Position numbers and translations under genes: made by a program
Origin: Alphaproteobacteria bacterium
Lineage (GTDB): Bacteria > Pseudomonadota > Alphaproteobacteria > Rhizobiales > Devosiaceae
DNA length: 9,120 bases
NCBI GenBank assembly: GCA_013152625.1
Contig: JAADFY010000030.1
Span: 1 to 9,120 of the forward strand
Direction of reading: 5' to 3'
Part shown: piece by piece, positions 1-6,485 of the stretch
How the letters are laid out: each line of letters opens with the position of its first letter
How positions within the stretch are numbered: position 1 is the first letter of the stretch
The notes under the pieces: model-generated
What the model was told of the DNA's origin: nothing
Database searches by the model: none
The model's input: only the letters and a program-made list of their open reading frames with translations

Positions 1-58
1 CGATGGCTGGCGGGCATCGGTTGGTATCGACGCCGCGCCCCCCTTTTTCGCCCCAGAC

Positions 59-757
59 CTACTTTTGAACGTTCTTGCCTGCCGTCCGTTCCTGGGCTTG
101 AATAAGCCGTTGGTGAAACTCGCTGGTTCTTTGAATGTGATCGCGCAGCAGGTCACGGACATAGCTGATTTCCGATTTTTGCAGCTTGTTCGCGATCATC
201 CGGTGCTCTTCGAGCGATTTTTGCAGCAAATACTTCTGCGGCGAGGACAAATGGGTCCGAAGCGCGGAAATCTTGGCAACAATCCGTGCATAAGCCTCGC
301 TTAGAAACCTGTTGGCCCCCTGTTCCACGATCGCCACATGAAAGCGGTTATCAAGCAGTTGATAGGCATGGGGATCTTCCAGGGAGAACACGGCCTCCAT
401 CTCGTCTGCGATCCCGGAGAGGGAATTGCCCAGCTCTGGCAGTTTATCGTTAGGGGTGGAATCCAGGGCGCCGGTTTCTAAAAGGAAGCGGAAGCCCGAA
501 AGATCGCGCACGGAACGTTGACTGGGCTGAAATATGACAGCGCCGCGCTGCGGAAGGACTTCGACAAGATCAACACTTTGCAATCGCAGAAAAGCCTCGC
601 GCACCGGAGTTTTGCTGGTCCCGAACCGCTCGGCCAGCTTGTTCTCGCTAAGCACCGTTCCCAAGGGAAGCTGCCCATACGAAATATCCTCGATCAGCCT
701 CTCCGCGATGACCTCCGACAGGGGAGGTGCGCGCCTTATGCTGTCATGGGCCCGCAT
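59..757 (-). CDS. GntR-family transcriptional regulator, FCD (FadR-type) subfamily
   Basis: Probable ligand-responsive repressor of this catabolic locus, 232 aa. Residues about 13-76 form the winged helix-turn-helix, with the GntR pattern LSENKLAERFGTSKTPVREA around residues 36-55 and the wing near RGAVIF (71-76). Residues about 85-220 are an all-helical FCD effector domain. D136 and H140 (DNRFH), H185 (EEHRMI) and H207 (RDHIQR) fit the Asp-His-His-His metal site known in this subfamily, and R90/E94 are the usual Arg-Glu pair. FCD members commonly bind carboxylates or sugar acids, so such an inducer is inferred. The open frame extends upstream to 856, but the ATG at 757 was chosen because AGGAGG (763-768) precedes it by 5 nt. 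This start overlaps the end of the permease gene by 14 nt, making the regulator the last gene of the transporter operon and probably autoregulated through the sites at 4489-4500 and 4641-4652. Confidence 0.93.
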   Translation of the reverse strand: MRAHDSIRRAPPLSEVIAERLIEDISYGQLPLGTVLSENKLAERFGTSKTPVREAFLRLQSVDLVEVLPQRGAVIFQPSQRSVRDLSGFRFLLETGALDSTPNDKLPELGNSLSGIADEMEAVFSLEDPHAYQLLDNRFHVAIVEQGANRFLSEAYARIVAKISALRTHLSSPQKYLLQKSLEEHRMIANKLQKSEISYVRDLLRDHIQRTSEFHQRLIQAQERTAGKNVQK

Positions 758-1748
758 CGGGTCCTCCTGGAGCTTTGGTTGATCTGCTCGCCACGGCTCT
801 TGCCCGTGCGATTGCCTGGCTAATCTGCGGGCGCCAGACATCAATGGCAACCGCAATCAGAATGATCAGCCCGATTATGATCGATTGTGTGGACGCGATA
901 CCATTCAGGTTCATGGCGTTTTGAACAATAGTAATGGTCAGCGCCCCCATCAATGTCGCCAGAACATTGCCCCGCCCCCCCGCAAGGCTGGTACCGCCGA
1001 TGACAGCCGCGGCGATCGCCTGTAATTCCATCCCCGCCCCATAGGTGGCTGATCCTGAATTCAGGCGGGCCGCAAACAGTACCGCGCCCACGGCATAAAA
1101 CACCCCTGCCAGCGCAAACACCTGGAACTGGATGGCTTCGACATTGATCCCCGACAATCGTGCCGCCACCGGGTTTCCGCCCACAGCATAAACCTTGCGG
1201 CCCCATTGGGTATGATTGAGCAGAACCGCCGAAACGGTAAAACACACCCCAATGTAGATCAGCGGCAGTGGTACACCGGCAATGTCGTTATAAAAAACAG
1301 CCGTGAGCCCTTCCGATACTGAAAACACCGGCACCCCGTTTGTCAGCAGCAGGGCCAGCCCCTTCAGCGCGCTTAGCGCAGCCAGAGTGGCAATGAACGA
1401 CGGGATTTTCAAATAGGCGACAATCAACCCGTTCGCCGCGCCGATTAACGCCCCAAGGACAATAGCCGCCACAATGGCGACCCCGACCGGAATGCCTAAA
1501 GGCTTGATTGCTAGGGCGAGAGACAAAGAGATCAGCGCGATAGCGGAGCCCGGGCTCAAATCGATCCCCGCAGTTAATATGACCATTGTGGTGCCGATCG
1601 CCACTATGGCAACAACGGACACCTGCAGGGCCAGATTGGAGAGATTTGTGGGGTCCAGAAAACGGTCTGTGGTCAGCGATACAAAAATGGTAATGACCAG
1701 AAGTGCCAGAAAAGGCCCCATTAACTCCGATGAAGCAAATCTTTTCAT
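744..1748 (-). CDS. Ribose-type ABC transporter permease (RbsC-like)
   Basis: Inner-membrane permease of a sugar importer of the ribose/xylose/galactose class, 334 aa, the usual family length. The protein is a run of hydrophobic helices beginning near residue 11 (LMGPFLALLVITIFV). Family landmarks are TAGIDLSPGSAIAL near residues 59-72, GNPVAARLSGIN in the middle, and the conserved stretch AVIGGTSLAGGRGNVLATL followed by a final helix. It should form a homodimeric channel served by the adjacent ATPase and binding protein. The ATG at 1748 overlaps the ATPase TGA as ATGA, and GGAGAAGG at 1753-1760 is the ribosome site, so translation is probably coupled. The last 14 nt overlap the GntR gene. 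The substrate cannot be assigned from the permease alone. Confidence 0.95.
   Translation of the reverse strand: MKRFASSELMGPFLALLVITIFVSLTTDRFLDPTNLSNLALQVSVVAIVAIGTTMVILTAGIDLSPGSAIALISLSLALAIKPLGIPVGVAIVAAIVLGALIGAANGLIVAYLKIPSFIATLAALSALKGLALLLTNGVPVFSVSEGLTAVFYNDIAGVPLPLIYIGVCFTVSAVLLNHTQWGRKVYAVGGNPVAARLSGINVEAIQFQVFALAGVFYAVGAVLFAARLNSGSATYGAGMELQAIAAAVIGGTSLAGGRGNVLATLMGALTITIVQNAMNLNGIASTQSIIIGLIILIAVAIDVWRPQISQAIARARAVASRSTKAPGGPDAGP
763..768 (-). promoter_or_regulatory. Ribosome binding site that sets the GntR start
   Basis: On the minus strand this reads AGGAGG, a full Shine-Dalgarno core, 5 nt before the ATG at 757. It lies inside the permease coding sequence. It favours this start over the upstream start of the same frame at 856, which would add 33 residues that do not resemble a GntR N-terminus and would overlap the permease by over 100 nt. 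Confidence 0.8.
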
Positions 1749-3283
1749 TGCGCCTTCTCCGGTGGCGGTGCCGCGCGCGGGTGCCTGGCGCCGGTGATTT
1801 GCTCGGTGAGTTTGTGCTCGTTCAGGACGGTCGCTTCGAGTATTTCCACTGTAACCCCCTCTCGAACGATGGCGATCCTGTCGGACAGGGCCAGGAGTTC
1901 CTCGTTGTCGGACGAGACCAGGATGACCGAACGCCCGTCAGCGGTTGAAGAGCGCACCAGATCGTAGATTGACGATTTCGCCCCCACATCGACCCCCTGG
2001 GTCGGCTCGTCGAGAAGGATGATCTGCGACTGCGCGAACAGCCACCGCGCCAGCACCAGTTTTTGCTGATTTCCTCCCGACAGCCCCCGGGGCGACATAT
2101 TGTGCGCCTGGGCGGGAAATTTGAACATGTCGCGCAACCTGTCAAAGGCAGACAGCTCAATGGTCCGGCTTACGAATCCCCCCGCTCGACTTACCTTGTC
2201 CAGGGCGGCGATAGTCGCGTTTGGCGGAGCGCGAAGATTGAAGAACAGGCCGTCTGTCTTGCGGTTCTCGGGCACGAAACCCACCTTGCGCCGGATAGCT
2301 TCTGCGGGCCCGCTAGGGCGGTATCCGGTACCAAACAGTTCCACCCGCCCCCCCAAAATGGGTTCAACCCCGAAAAGCGCCTTAAGGATTTCTGTCCGCC
2401 CGGACCCCATCAGGCCTGCAATGCCCAGCACCTCCCCGCGACGCAGGTCAAAACTGGCTGAATGCACGCCCGGCGCGCGCAAATTGTCCACCCTCAAGAC
2501 GATTTCATCGCTGGCATGGCTTTCGTGATGGAAAAACTCCGATGGGTTGGCGCCAATCATCCGAGTAACGATTTCGGTCACCGAAATGGGTGTTTCTTCA
2601 GCGGTACTGACAACCTTGCCATCTTTGAGAATGGTGGCCCTGTCTACGATCTCGACCACTTCATCGAGCCTGTGGGAGACATATAGGATCGACCTTCCGT
2701 CCTTTTTCAGGCGGCGCAGTAGCTGGTGAAGCGTGTCAATCTCGGTGGCGCCGAGGGCTGCCGTTGGTTCGTCAAGGATAAGCGTCGTACCGCCAAGGGA
2801 AACCGCTTTGGCAATTTCGACCAGTTGTTGTTCGGCAACGGACAGCGATACGATTTTCTCGTCCACGCTGATGCGCCGTTCCAGCCCGATTGCCGCCAGT
2901 GCAGCCCGGGCGTTTCGTCGCAAGGCCCCCCGGTCCAAAAGCCCGATCGCGTTCGTGGGAAGAGGTTGACCCAGAAAGAGATTCTCGGCGACCGTCAGGT
3001 ACGGCACCAGTGAAAACTCCTGAAAGACCGTGGCAATACCTGCAGCCCTGGCATCCTGGGGAGAGCGAAACACAACCCGTTCGCCATTGCGCATGATCGT
3101 GCCGCTGGTGGGCTGAATGACCCCGGAGAGCAACCCGATCAGGGTTGATTTTCCACACCCGTTTTCGCCCAGAAGACCGTGAATCTCACCGCTGCGGATT
3201 TGCAGGGAGACATCATCATTGGCCACGACAGCGGGATATTGTTTTGTCAGCCCGCGCAGGTCCCATTCAAGTGCGCTGTTCAA
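1745..3283 (-). CDS. Sugar ABC transporter ATPase with two nucleotide-binding domains (RbsA/MglA-like)
   Basis: Cytoplasmic energising subunit of the ribose-type importer, 512 aa from the chosen TTG start; family members are about 500 aa. Domain 1 has Walker A GENGCGKS (39-46), a degenerate signature LSVAEQQ (147-153), Walker B LILDEP (168-173) and an H-loop His near 204. Domain 2 has a degenerate P-loop GLMGSGRTE (290-298, Arg replacing the catalytic Lys), a canonical signature LSGGNQQ (401-407), Walker B LLDEPTQGVD (423-432), and SSD in place of the H-loop. As usual in this family, Walker A of domain 1 and LSGGNQQ of domain 2 would make the one good ATP site. The frame stays open upstream to another TTG at 3373, but those 30 residues cover GC-rich stem-loops and look non-coding. 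GGGGA at 3291-3295 sits 7 nt before TTG 3283, and no ATG is available near the N-terminus. The stop overlaps the permease start (ATGA). Confidence 0.93.
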   Translation of the reverse strand: MNSALEWDLRGLTKQYPAVVANDDVSLQIRSGEIHGLLGENGCGKSTLIGLLSGVIQPTSGTIMRNGERVVFRSPQDARAAGIATVFQEFSLVPYLTVAENLFLGQPLPTNAIGLLDRGALRRNARAALAAIGLERRISVDEKIVSLSVAEQQLVEIAKAVSLGGTTLILDEPTAALGATEIDTLHQLLRRLKKDGRSILYVSHRLDEVVEIVDRATILKDGKVVSTAEETPISVTEIVTRMIGANPSEFFHHESHASDEIVLRVDNLRAPGVHSASFDLRRGEVLGIAGLMGSGRTEILKALFGVEPILGGRVELFGTGYRPSGPAEAIRRKVGFVPENRKTDGLFFNLRAPPNATIAALDKVSRAGGFVSRTIELSAFDRLRDMFKFPAQAHNMSPRGLSGGNQQKLVLARWLFAQSQIILLDEPTQGVDVGAKSSIYDLVRSSTADGRSVILVSSDNEELLALSDRIAIVREGVTVEILEATVLNEHKLTEQITGARHPRAAPPPEKAQ

Positions 3284-3290
3284 TGCCTTT

Positions 3291-3295
3291 TCCCC
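3291..3295 (-). promoter_or_regulatory. Ribosome binding site supporting the TTG start of the ATPase
   Basis: Reads GGGGA on the minus strand, 7 nt before TTG 3283. The competing upstream TTG at 3373 has AAGGGG (3385-3390) about 11 nt away, so the choice is not forced by the ribosome site alone. It rests mainly on the stem-loops between the two starts and on alignment with the usual N-terminus of this family. Confidence 0.55.
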
Positions 3296-3305
3296 GAATT
3301 GCTCC

Positions 3306-3388
3306 CGGGGCTTGTCCCCGAATACCCCCGGGGTTTTCCCCGGGGATAGTGTAAGATGTTCGGGGCGCGCCAAGGTGCGCGCAGCCCC
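3306..3388 (-). promoter_or_regulatory. GC-rich intercistronic stem-loops between binding-protein and ATPase genes
   Basis: Positions 3326-3333 (CCCCGGGG) and 3338-3345 (CCCCGGGG) form a perfect 8-bp stem around a 4-nt loop (AAAA on the minus strand). A second small hairpin lies at 3306-3320 (CGGGG, 5-nt loop, CCCCG). A third, imperfect GC-rich pairing is possible between 3362-3370 and 3377-3388. No T-run follows any of them, so a classical terminator is unlikely. Stem-loops directly behind the binding-protein gene are known in other ABC sugar operons, where they protect the upstream message or partly stop transcription so that binding protein is made in excess. That role is inferred here. 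Confidence 0.6.
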
Positions 3389-3403
3389 TTCGTAGCGCTC
3401 GCC

Positions 3404-4426
3404 TCAGTAGGTTTTGGAAGGAGGAGGCGCCAGCATTTCCGGAGTTCTAAGGATATCCAGAATGTTGTCACCATCGCGAATGACCGCCGGTGTGGACACA
3501 AAACCTCCGGCGAATTTCCCGGATGCGATATCCAGCACCACACGGGTGGCCACCTGTCCCATCAGGAACGGCGAAACATCCAGCGTTGCGGTCAGATCGC
3601 CGGCAGCAACGGCTTCGAGCGCCGGGGTCTGCCCGTCCACCCCGGTGATGATCAGTTCACGGCCAAGGGCGCGTTCTGCTGAGATCACACCCATGGCCAT
3701 ATCGTCATTGGCCGTGATGATCGCATTAATTTCCGGGTTTGCCTGCAAGATATCCATGGCGGCGGTGTTTCCACCTTCCACGGTCCATCCCCCGGCCAGC
3801 GTCTGTACGACCCGCGTCACATCCGGGTCGAGACCTGAAATGAAGCCCTCCATACGTTCGGTATTGTGGTAGCCGGGCAGCCCTTCGAGATAGCCGATGT
3901 TAATGACTTCCCCGTCGGCCTGGGCCGACAACCAGACGCCAAGCTTGGCCATTTCCGCCCGCTGGCTGTAGCCCACAACAGCGTGGATCGGCGTCGGAAA
4001 CGAAGGGATGTCATTATTGACCAGAACGACGATGATGCCGGCCTCCACCGCCCGTTTCAAAACCGGGGCGGCGGCATTCTCGTCGTGGGTCGTAATGATA
4101 ATGGCATCCACCCCCTGGCTGATCACATCCTGTATCATGCCAGCTTGTCCGTAAGTGTCGGCGCCATCGGTTGGCGCCAGGGTTATCACCCGCGCGCCCG
4201 CTTCCTCGGCAACACTGCGCACGCCCGCGCCGATGGGCTGATAAAACATCAGTGTCGAGGCCGGCGGCATGAAGGCAATGGTCAGCGGGCCGTCTCGCAC
4301 GACAGCGGAAACATCGGCCTGGGCGCCGTCCGCAAGCGGGGTCGGGTCCGGGTATTCCGCCGCCAGGGCCGCAGAAACCGTGAAAGCGGCCGCGGCCGCC
4401 AGAGCAATGGTTGTTTGAAATTTCAT
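3404..4426 (-). CDS. Periplasmic sugar-binding protein of the ribose-type ABC importer
   Basis: Exported substrate-binding protein, 340 aa, of the ribose-binding type (periplasmic binding protein-like domain 4). Residues 1-22 are a Sec signal peptide: a Lys near the N-terminus, an Ala-rich core, and an Ala-Leu-Ala cleavage site around 20-22. The mature part has the two-lobe pattern, starting with LTIAFMPPAS near residue 48, then QDVISQGVDAIIIT and the hinge-associated VNNDIP. A later segment NAIITANDDMAMG is followed by ITGVDGQTPALEAVAAGDL and the closing helix MGQVATRVVLDIASGK. It delivers the ligand to the permease encoded next in the operon. AAGGAGG at 4434-4440, 7 nt before ATG, is a near-perfect ribosome site, fitting strong expression. 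It is the first gene of the leftward operon. The ligand is unknown; a sugar, polyol or sugar acid is expected from the family. Confidence 0.95.
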   Translation of the reverse strand: MKFQTTIALAAAAAFTVSAALAAEYPDPTPLADGAQADVSAVVRDGPLTIAFMPPASTLMFYQPIGAGVRSVAEEAGARVITLAPTDGADTYGQAGMIQDVISQGVDAIIITTHDENAAAPVLKRAVEAGIIVVLVNNDIPSFPTPIHAVVGYSQRAEMAKLGVWLSAQADGEVINIGYLEGLPGYHNTERMEGFISGLDPDVTRVVQTLAGGWTVEGGNTAAMDILQANPEINAIITANDDMAMGVISAERALGRELIITGVDGQTPALEAVAAGDLTATLDVSPFLMGQVATRVVLDIASGKFAGGFVSTPAVIRDGDNILDILRTPEMLAPPPSKTY

Positions 4427-4433
4427 ATTGTTT

Positions 4434-4440
4434 CCTCCTT
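4434..4440 (-). promoter_or_regulatory. Strong ribosome binding site of the sugar-binding protein gene
   Basis: Reads AAGGAGG on the minus strand with 7 nt to ATG 4426, the best Shine-Dalgarno site in the window. It fits the need for molar excess of the binding protein over membrane components. Confidence 0.8.
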
Positions 4441-4485
4441 GGGGCCGTTCCGCACACCACAGGCGAAATACTGACCCGACCCTTA

Positions 4486-4513
4486 CTCATATCTAAGATG
4501 GCAAAACAGTCAA
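4486..4513 (-). promoter_or_regulatory. Candidate sigma70 promoter of the transporter-regulator operon
   Basis: On the minus strand the -35 element is TTGACT (4508-4513, 5 of 6 to consensus) and the -10 element is TATGAG (4486-4491, 4 of 6), separated by 16 bp. Transcription would start near 4478, giving a leader of roughly 50 nt before the binding-protein ATG. A palindromic site (4489-4500) covers the spacer end and the start of the -10, a repressing position. Confidence 0.5.
4489..4500. promoter_or_regulatory. Candidate GntR operator, leftward copy
   Basis: The core ATCTAAGAT (4491-4499) is a 9-bp palindrome around a central A. Including flanks, the minus strand reads CATCTTAGATAT. The same 12 bp, with only the central base changed, recur at 4641-4652 in the same orientation relative to the opposite gene. 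It overlaps the -10 region of the leftward promoter. Assignment to the GntR protein of this operon is inferred from proximity. Confidence 0.55.
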
Positions 4514-4609
4514 CTCCTCGGAAGCCAGGAACCGTGCAGAAAACGCCCAAAACCTGCAAAGAACCTGAAAATGTCCCCTTGCGGCCGTTTAACTTCGGGC
4601 CCACCTCTG

Positions 4610-4637
4610 TTAACACGCTATTGACGCGCCATAAAAT
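4610..4637 (+). promoter_or_regulatory. Candidate sigma70 promoter of the dehydrogenase operon
   Basis: The -35 element TTAACA (4610-4615, 5 of 6) and the -10 element TAAAAT (4632-4637, 5 of 6) are spaced by 16 bp. Transcription would begin near 4644, inside the palindromic site 4641-4652. A weaker overlapping alternative is TTGACG (4621-4626) with TAAGAT (4645-4650) and an 18-bp spacer, in which case the palindrome would cover the -10. Either arrangement allows repression from that site. Confidence 0.5.
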
Positions 4638-4640
4638 AGA

Positions 4641-4652
4641 CATCTAAGATAT
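4641..4652. promoter_or_regulatory. Candidate GntR operator, rightward copy
   Basis: Reads CATCTAAGATAT on the plus strand with palindromic core ATCTAAGAT (4642-4650). It is the partner of the site at 4489-4500, 151 bp away centre to centre, and matches it at 11 of 12 positions when each is read toward its own gene. It lies at the predicted transcription start of the dehydrogenase operon. Confidence 0.55.
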
Positions 4653-4699
4653 CAGTTGAGAATTGAATACTGGATATCAACGATGGCAGGACCCGGGTT

Positions 4700-5686
4700 G
4701 TGGCGGCAAAATTGAACGAACGGCTCGTAATCACGCAAACCAGCTTTACCGATTTCTCAGCCGAGCAGGAGGCAGCGAATGCCCACGGCCTTCAAATTGT
4801 CCATGCGGGGGAACATCCCGGCCTGGACCTGGTCTCCTTGTGCACCCGGGCCCGTGTCGTCATGGTCCAGTTTGCCGAAATTACCGGCGAGGTTATCGCC
4901 GCGCTCGCCCCCCGAGCCTTGATCGTGCGCTACGGTATCGGGCTGGATAATATCGATCTGGCGGCGGCCCGGGCGCGGGATATCCGCGTCGCTTATGTAC
5001 CCGATTATGCAACCGGTGAAGTCGCTGATCACAGCGCCGCGCTGGCGCTGGCGGTCTTGCGTAAACTGCCGTCCCTGGACCGGTCCGTGCGTGCCGGCCA
5101 ATGGCGGCCTGTGGAAATATGCAACCCCATGCCAAGTTTTTCCCGTTCGACCCTCGGCCTGTTGGGTTTTGGCCGCATTGCCCGGGAAATGGGGCGTCGC
5201 ATGAAAGGGTTTGGCTTTGAAGTGATTGCCCATGACCCCTGGGTGGATGCGGAGGCATTTTCGGCCCAGGGCGCCCGGGCGGTATCCCTGGACACATTGT
5301 TTGAACATGCCGACTGCCTTTCGCTGCATGCCCCGTTGGTGCCCGATACGCACCATGTGGTAAATGCGCGGACATTGTCCTTGATGAAGCCCACCGCCGT
5401 GCTTGTAAACGCCAGTCGCGGTGCCCTGGTGGACCCTGCCGCTCTGGCCAGCGCCCTGTCAGCCGGGACAATCGCCGGGGCGGGGCTCGATGTATTCGAA
5501 CACGAACCGCTTGCACACGACAGTCCGCTCCGCGCGGCTCCAAATCTGCTGCTGACCCCCCACACGGCGTGGTATTCTGATGCCGCCACCCGCCGGGTTC
5601 AGGAACTCGCAGCCAACGAGATCAGTTTTTTTGCCACCGGCCAGCCGGCGCGCTGTCCGGCACCGTTCCCCGAAGCTGCCGGATAG
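4700..5686 (+). CDS. D-isomer-specific 2-hydroxyacid dehydrogenase, CtBP-like
   Basis: Cytoplasmic NAD-dependent oxidoreductase, 328 aa, interconverting a 2-hydroxyacid and a 2-oxoacid. The Rossmann loop is GLLGFGRIA (153-161), with D179 (AHDP) at the NAD-ribose position. The catalytic Arg240 (NASRG), Glu269 (HEP) and His288 (PHTAW) are all present. The substrate-side motif YGIGLDNIDLAAAR (78-91) and the segment PHTAWYSDAA after the catalytic His are hallmarks of the C-terminal-binding-protein-like branch rather than classic SerA, and there is no C-terminal ACT domain. The physiological substrate is unknown; reduction of a sugar-derived 2-oxoacid or oxidation of a sugar acid is inferred. The start is a GTG with AGGA 9 nt upstream (4687-4690). 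A TTG at 4712 is an alternative that would remove four residues. It is first in the rightward operon; the next gene follows after 10 nt. Confidence 0.92.
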   Translation: MAAKLNERLVITQTSFTDFSAEQEAANAHGLQIVHAGEHPGLDLVSLCTRARVVMVQFAEITGEVIAALAPRALIVRYGIGLDNIDLAAARARDIRVAYVPDYATGEVADHSAALALAVLRKLPSLDRSVRAGQWRPVEICNPMPSFSRSTLGLLGFGRIAREMGRRMKGFGFEVIAHDPWVDAEAFSAQGARAVSLDTLFEHADCLSLHAPLVPDTHHVVNARTLSLMKPTAVLVNASRGALVDPAALASALSAGTIAGAGLDVFEHEPLAHDSPLRAAPNLLLTPHTAWYSDAATRRVQELAANEISFFATGQPARCPAPFPEAAG

Positions 5687-5696
5687 GCGTGTATGG

Positions 5697-6473
5697 ATGG
5701 GGCAAAGACTGGCGGGGAAAACCATTTACATAACCGGCGCGGCCCAGGGGATCGGCCTGGCCACGGCCAGTGCGTGCAGTGCGGAGGGGGCAGCGGTAGT
5801 CATGTCCGACATTCGCGACGAACAGGGTCAGGCGGCGGCGGAACAGCTTGCCGTCGCCGGTGCGAAAGTGGTGTACATGCACGCGGATGTGTCCGATCCC
5901 GCCTCGGTAAACGCCATGGTGGCCAAAGCAAGCCGGAGCGTCGGGCCGCCTGATGTTCTTGTCAACAATGCCGGTATTGCCGTATTTCGCGATCCCCTGG
6001 AAACCACCGCCGCCGACTGGAAGAAGTGCTTTTCTGTCGATCTGGAGGGCGTCTGGCATTGCTGCCGGGCGGTGCTACCCGCCATGCTGGCGCGGGGCCG
6101 GGGCGACATCATCGACATCGCCTCGGTGCATTCTTTTCAGATCATTCCCGGCTGCTTTCCCTATCCGGTTGCAAAACATGCGGTTCTTGGCCTCACCCGA
6201 GCCCTGGCGGCGGACTATGCTCCCCGCGACATCCGGGTTAACGCCATCGCCCCGGGATATATCGACACCGAAATTGTGCGGACGTTGTTTGCCAACGCAA
6301 AGGATCCGAAGGCGTACCGCGCTCAGGTCGAGGCCTTGCAGCCGGTTAACCGGATAGGACACCCGGATGAAATCGCCAAAACCGTTGTTTTCCTCGCCTC
6401 CGACGAGGCCAGGTTTCTCACAGCGCAATGCATCACCGTCGATGGCGGTCGTTCCGCGCTCTTCCACGAATAA
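5697..6473 (+). CDS. Short-chain dehydrogenase/reductase (classical SDR), probable sugar or polyol dehydrogenase
   Basis: Classical SDR of 258 aa, presumably NAD-dependent and cytoplasmic. The cofactor motif is TGAAQGIG (13-20), with D38 after the second strand favouring NAD over NADP. NNAG is at 90-93, and the catalytic residues are S143, Y156 and K160 (YPVAK). The structural PG follows in IAPGYIDTEI (184-193), and the C-terminus is VDGGRS plus a short tail. The position normally holding the fourth catalytic residue Asn (VNL) is Asp115 (SVDLEG). From memory, the SVHSFQIIPGCFPYPVAKH region resembles SDRs found in bacterial aldose-oxidation clusters, so an aldose or polyol 1-dehydrogenase is a reasonable but unproven guess. 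The frame is open from 5580, but ATG 5697 is chosen because it gives the normal SDR N-terminus and a 10-nt gap after the preceding stop. Its ribosome site (GGATAGG, 5681-5687) is weak and overlaps that stop, suggesting coupling. Confidence 0.9.
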   Translation: MGQRLAGKTIYITGAAQGIGLATASACSAEGAAVVMSDIRDEQGQAAAEQLAVAGAKVVYMHADVSDPASVNAMVAKASRSVGPPDVLVNNAGIAVFRDPLETTAADWKKCFSVDLEGVWHCCRAVLPAMLARGRGDIIDIASVHSFQIIPGCFPYPVAKHAVLGLTRALAADYAPRDIRVNAIAPGYIDTEIVRTLFANAKDPKAYRAQVEALQPVNRIGHPDEIAKTVVFLASDEARFLTAQCITVDGGRSALFHE

Positions 6474-6485
6474 AAGGACTGTGTG

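Noticed and set aside
13..34. Possible terminator hairpin after the GntR gene
   Set aside because: On the minus strand a 7-bp stem with one G-T pair can form (13-19 with 28-34), but it is short with an 8-nt loop and no T-run follows, so it is not a convincing intrinsic terminator.
1..68. Possible end of a plus-strand gene or start of a minus-strand gene at the left edge
   Set aside because: One plus frame stays open from the edge to TGA at 66-68, and an ATG lies at 17-15 on the minus strand, but neither has enough sequence or a ribosome site to support a call.
744..856. N-terminal extension of the GntR protein to a start at 856
   Set aside because: The 33 added residues overlap conserved permease coding sequence and do not resemble the family; the ATG at 757 has a full AGGAGG.
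3866..4474. Long open frame (202 codons) on the plus strand opposite the binding-protein gene
   Set aside because: It is antisense to a clear periplasmic binding protein with signal peptide and strong ribosome site, and its product is low-complexity Arg/Gly-rich without recognisable motifs.
4551..4567. AACCTG direct repeat with 11-bp spacing between the two promoters
   Set aside because: The one-helical-turn spacing is suggestive, but six bases twice in a 273-bp region is weak and fits no known regulator that I recognise.
4757..5356. Minus-strand open frames opposite the 2-hydroxyacid dehydrogenase (up to about 216 codons)
   Set aside because: They mirror a gene with intact catalytic motifs in GC-rich DNA, where antisense frames stay open by chance; no family features or ribosome sites.
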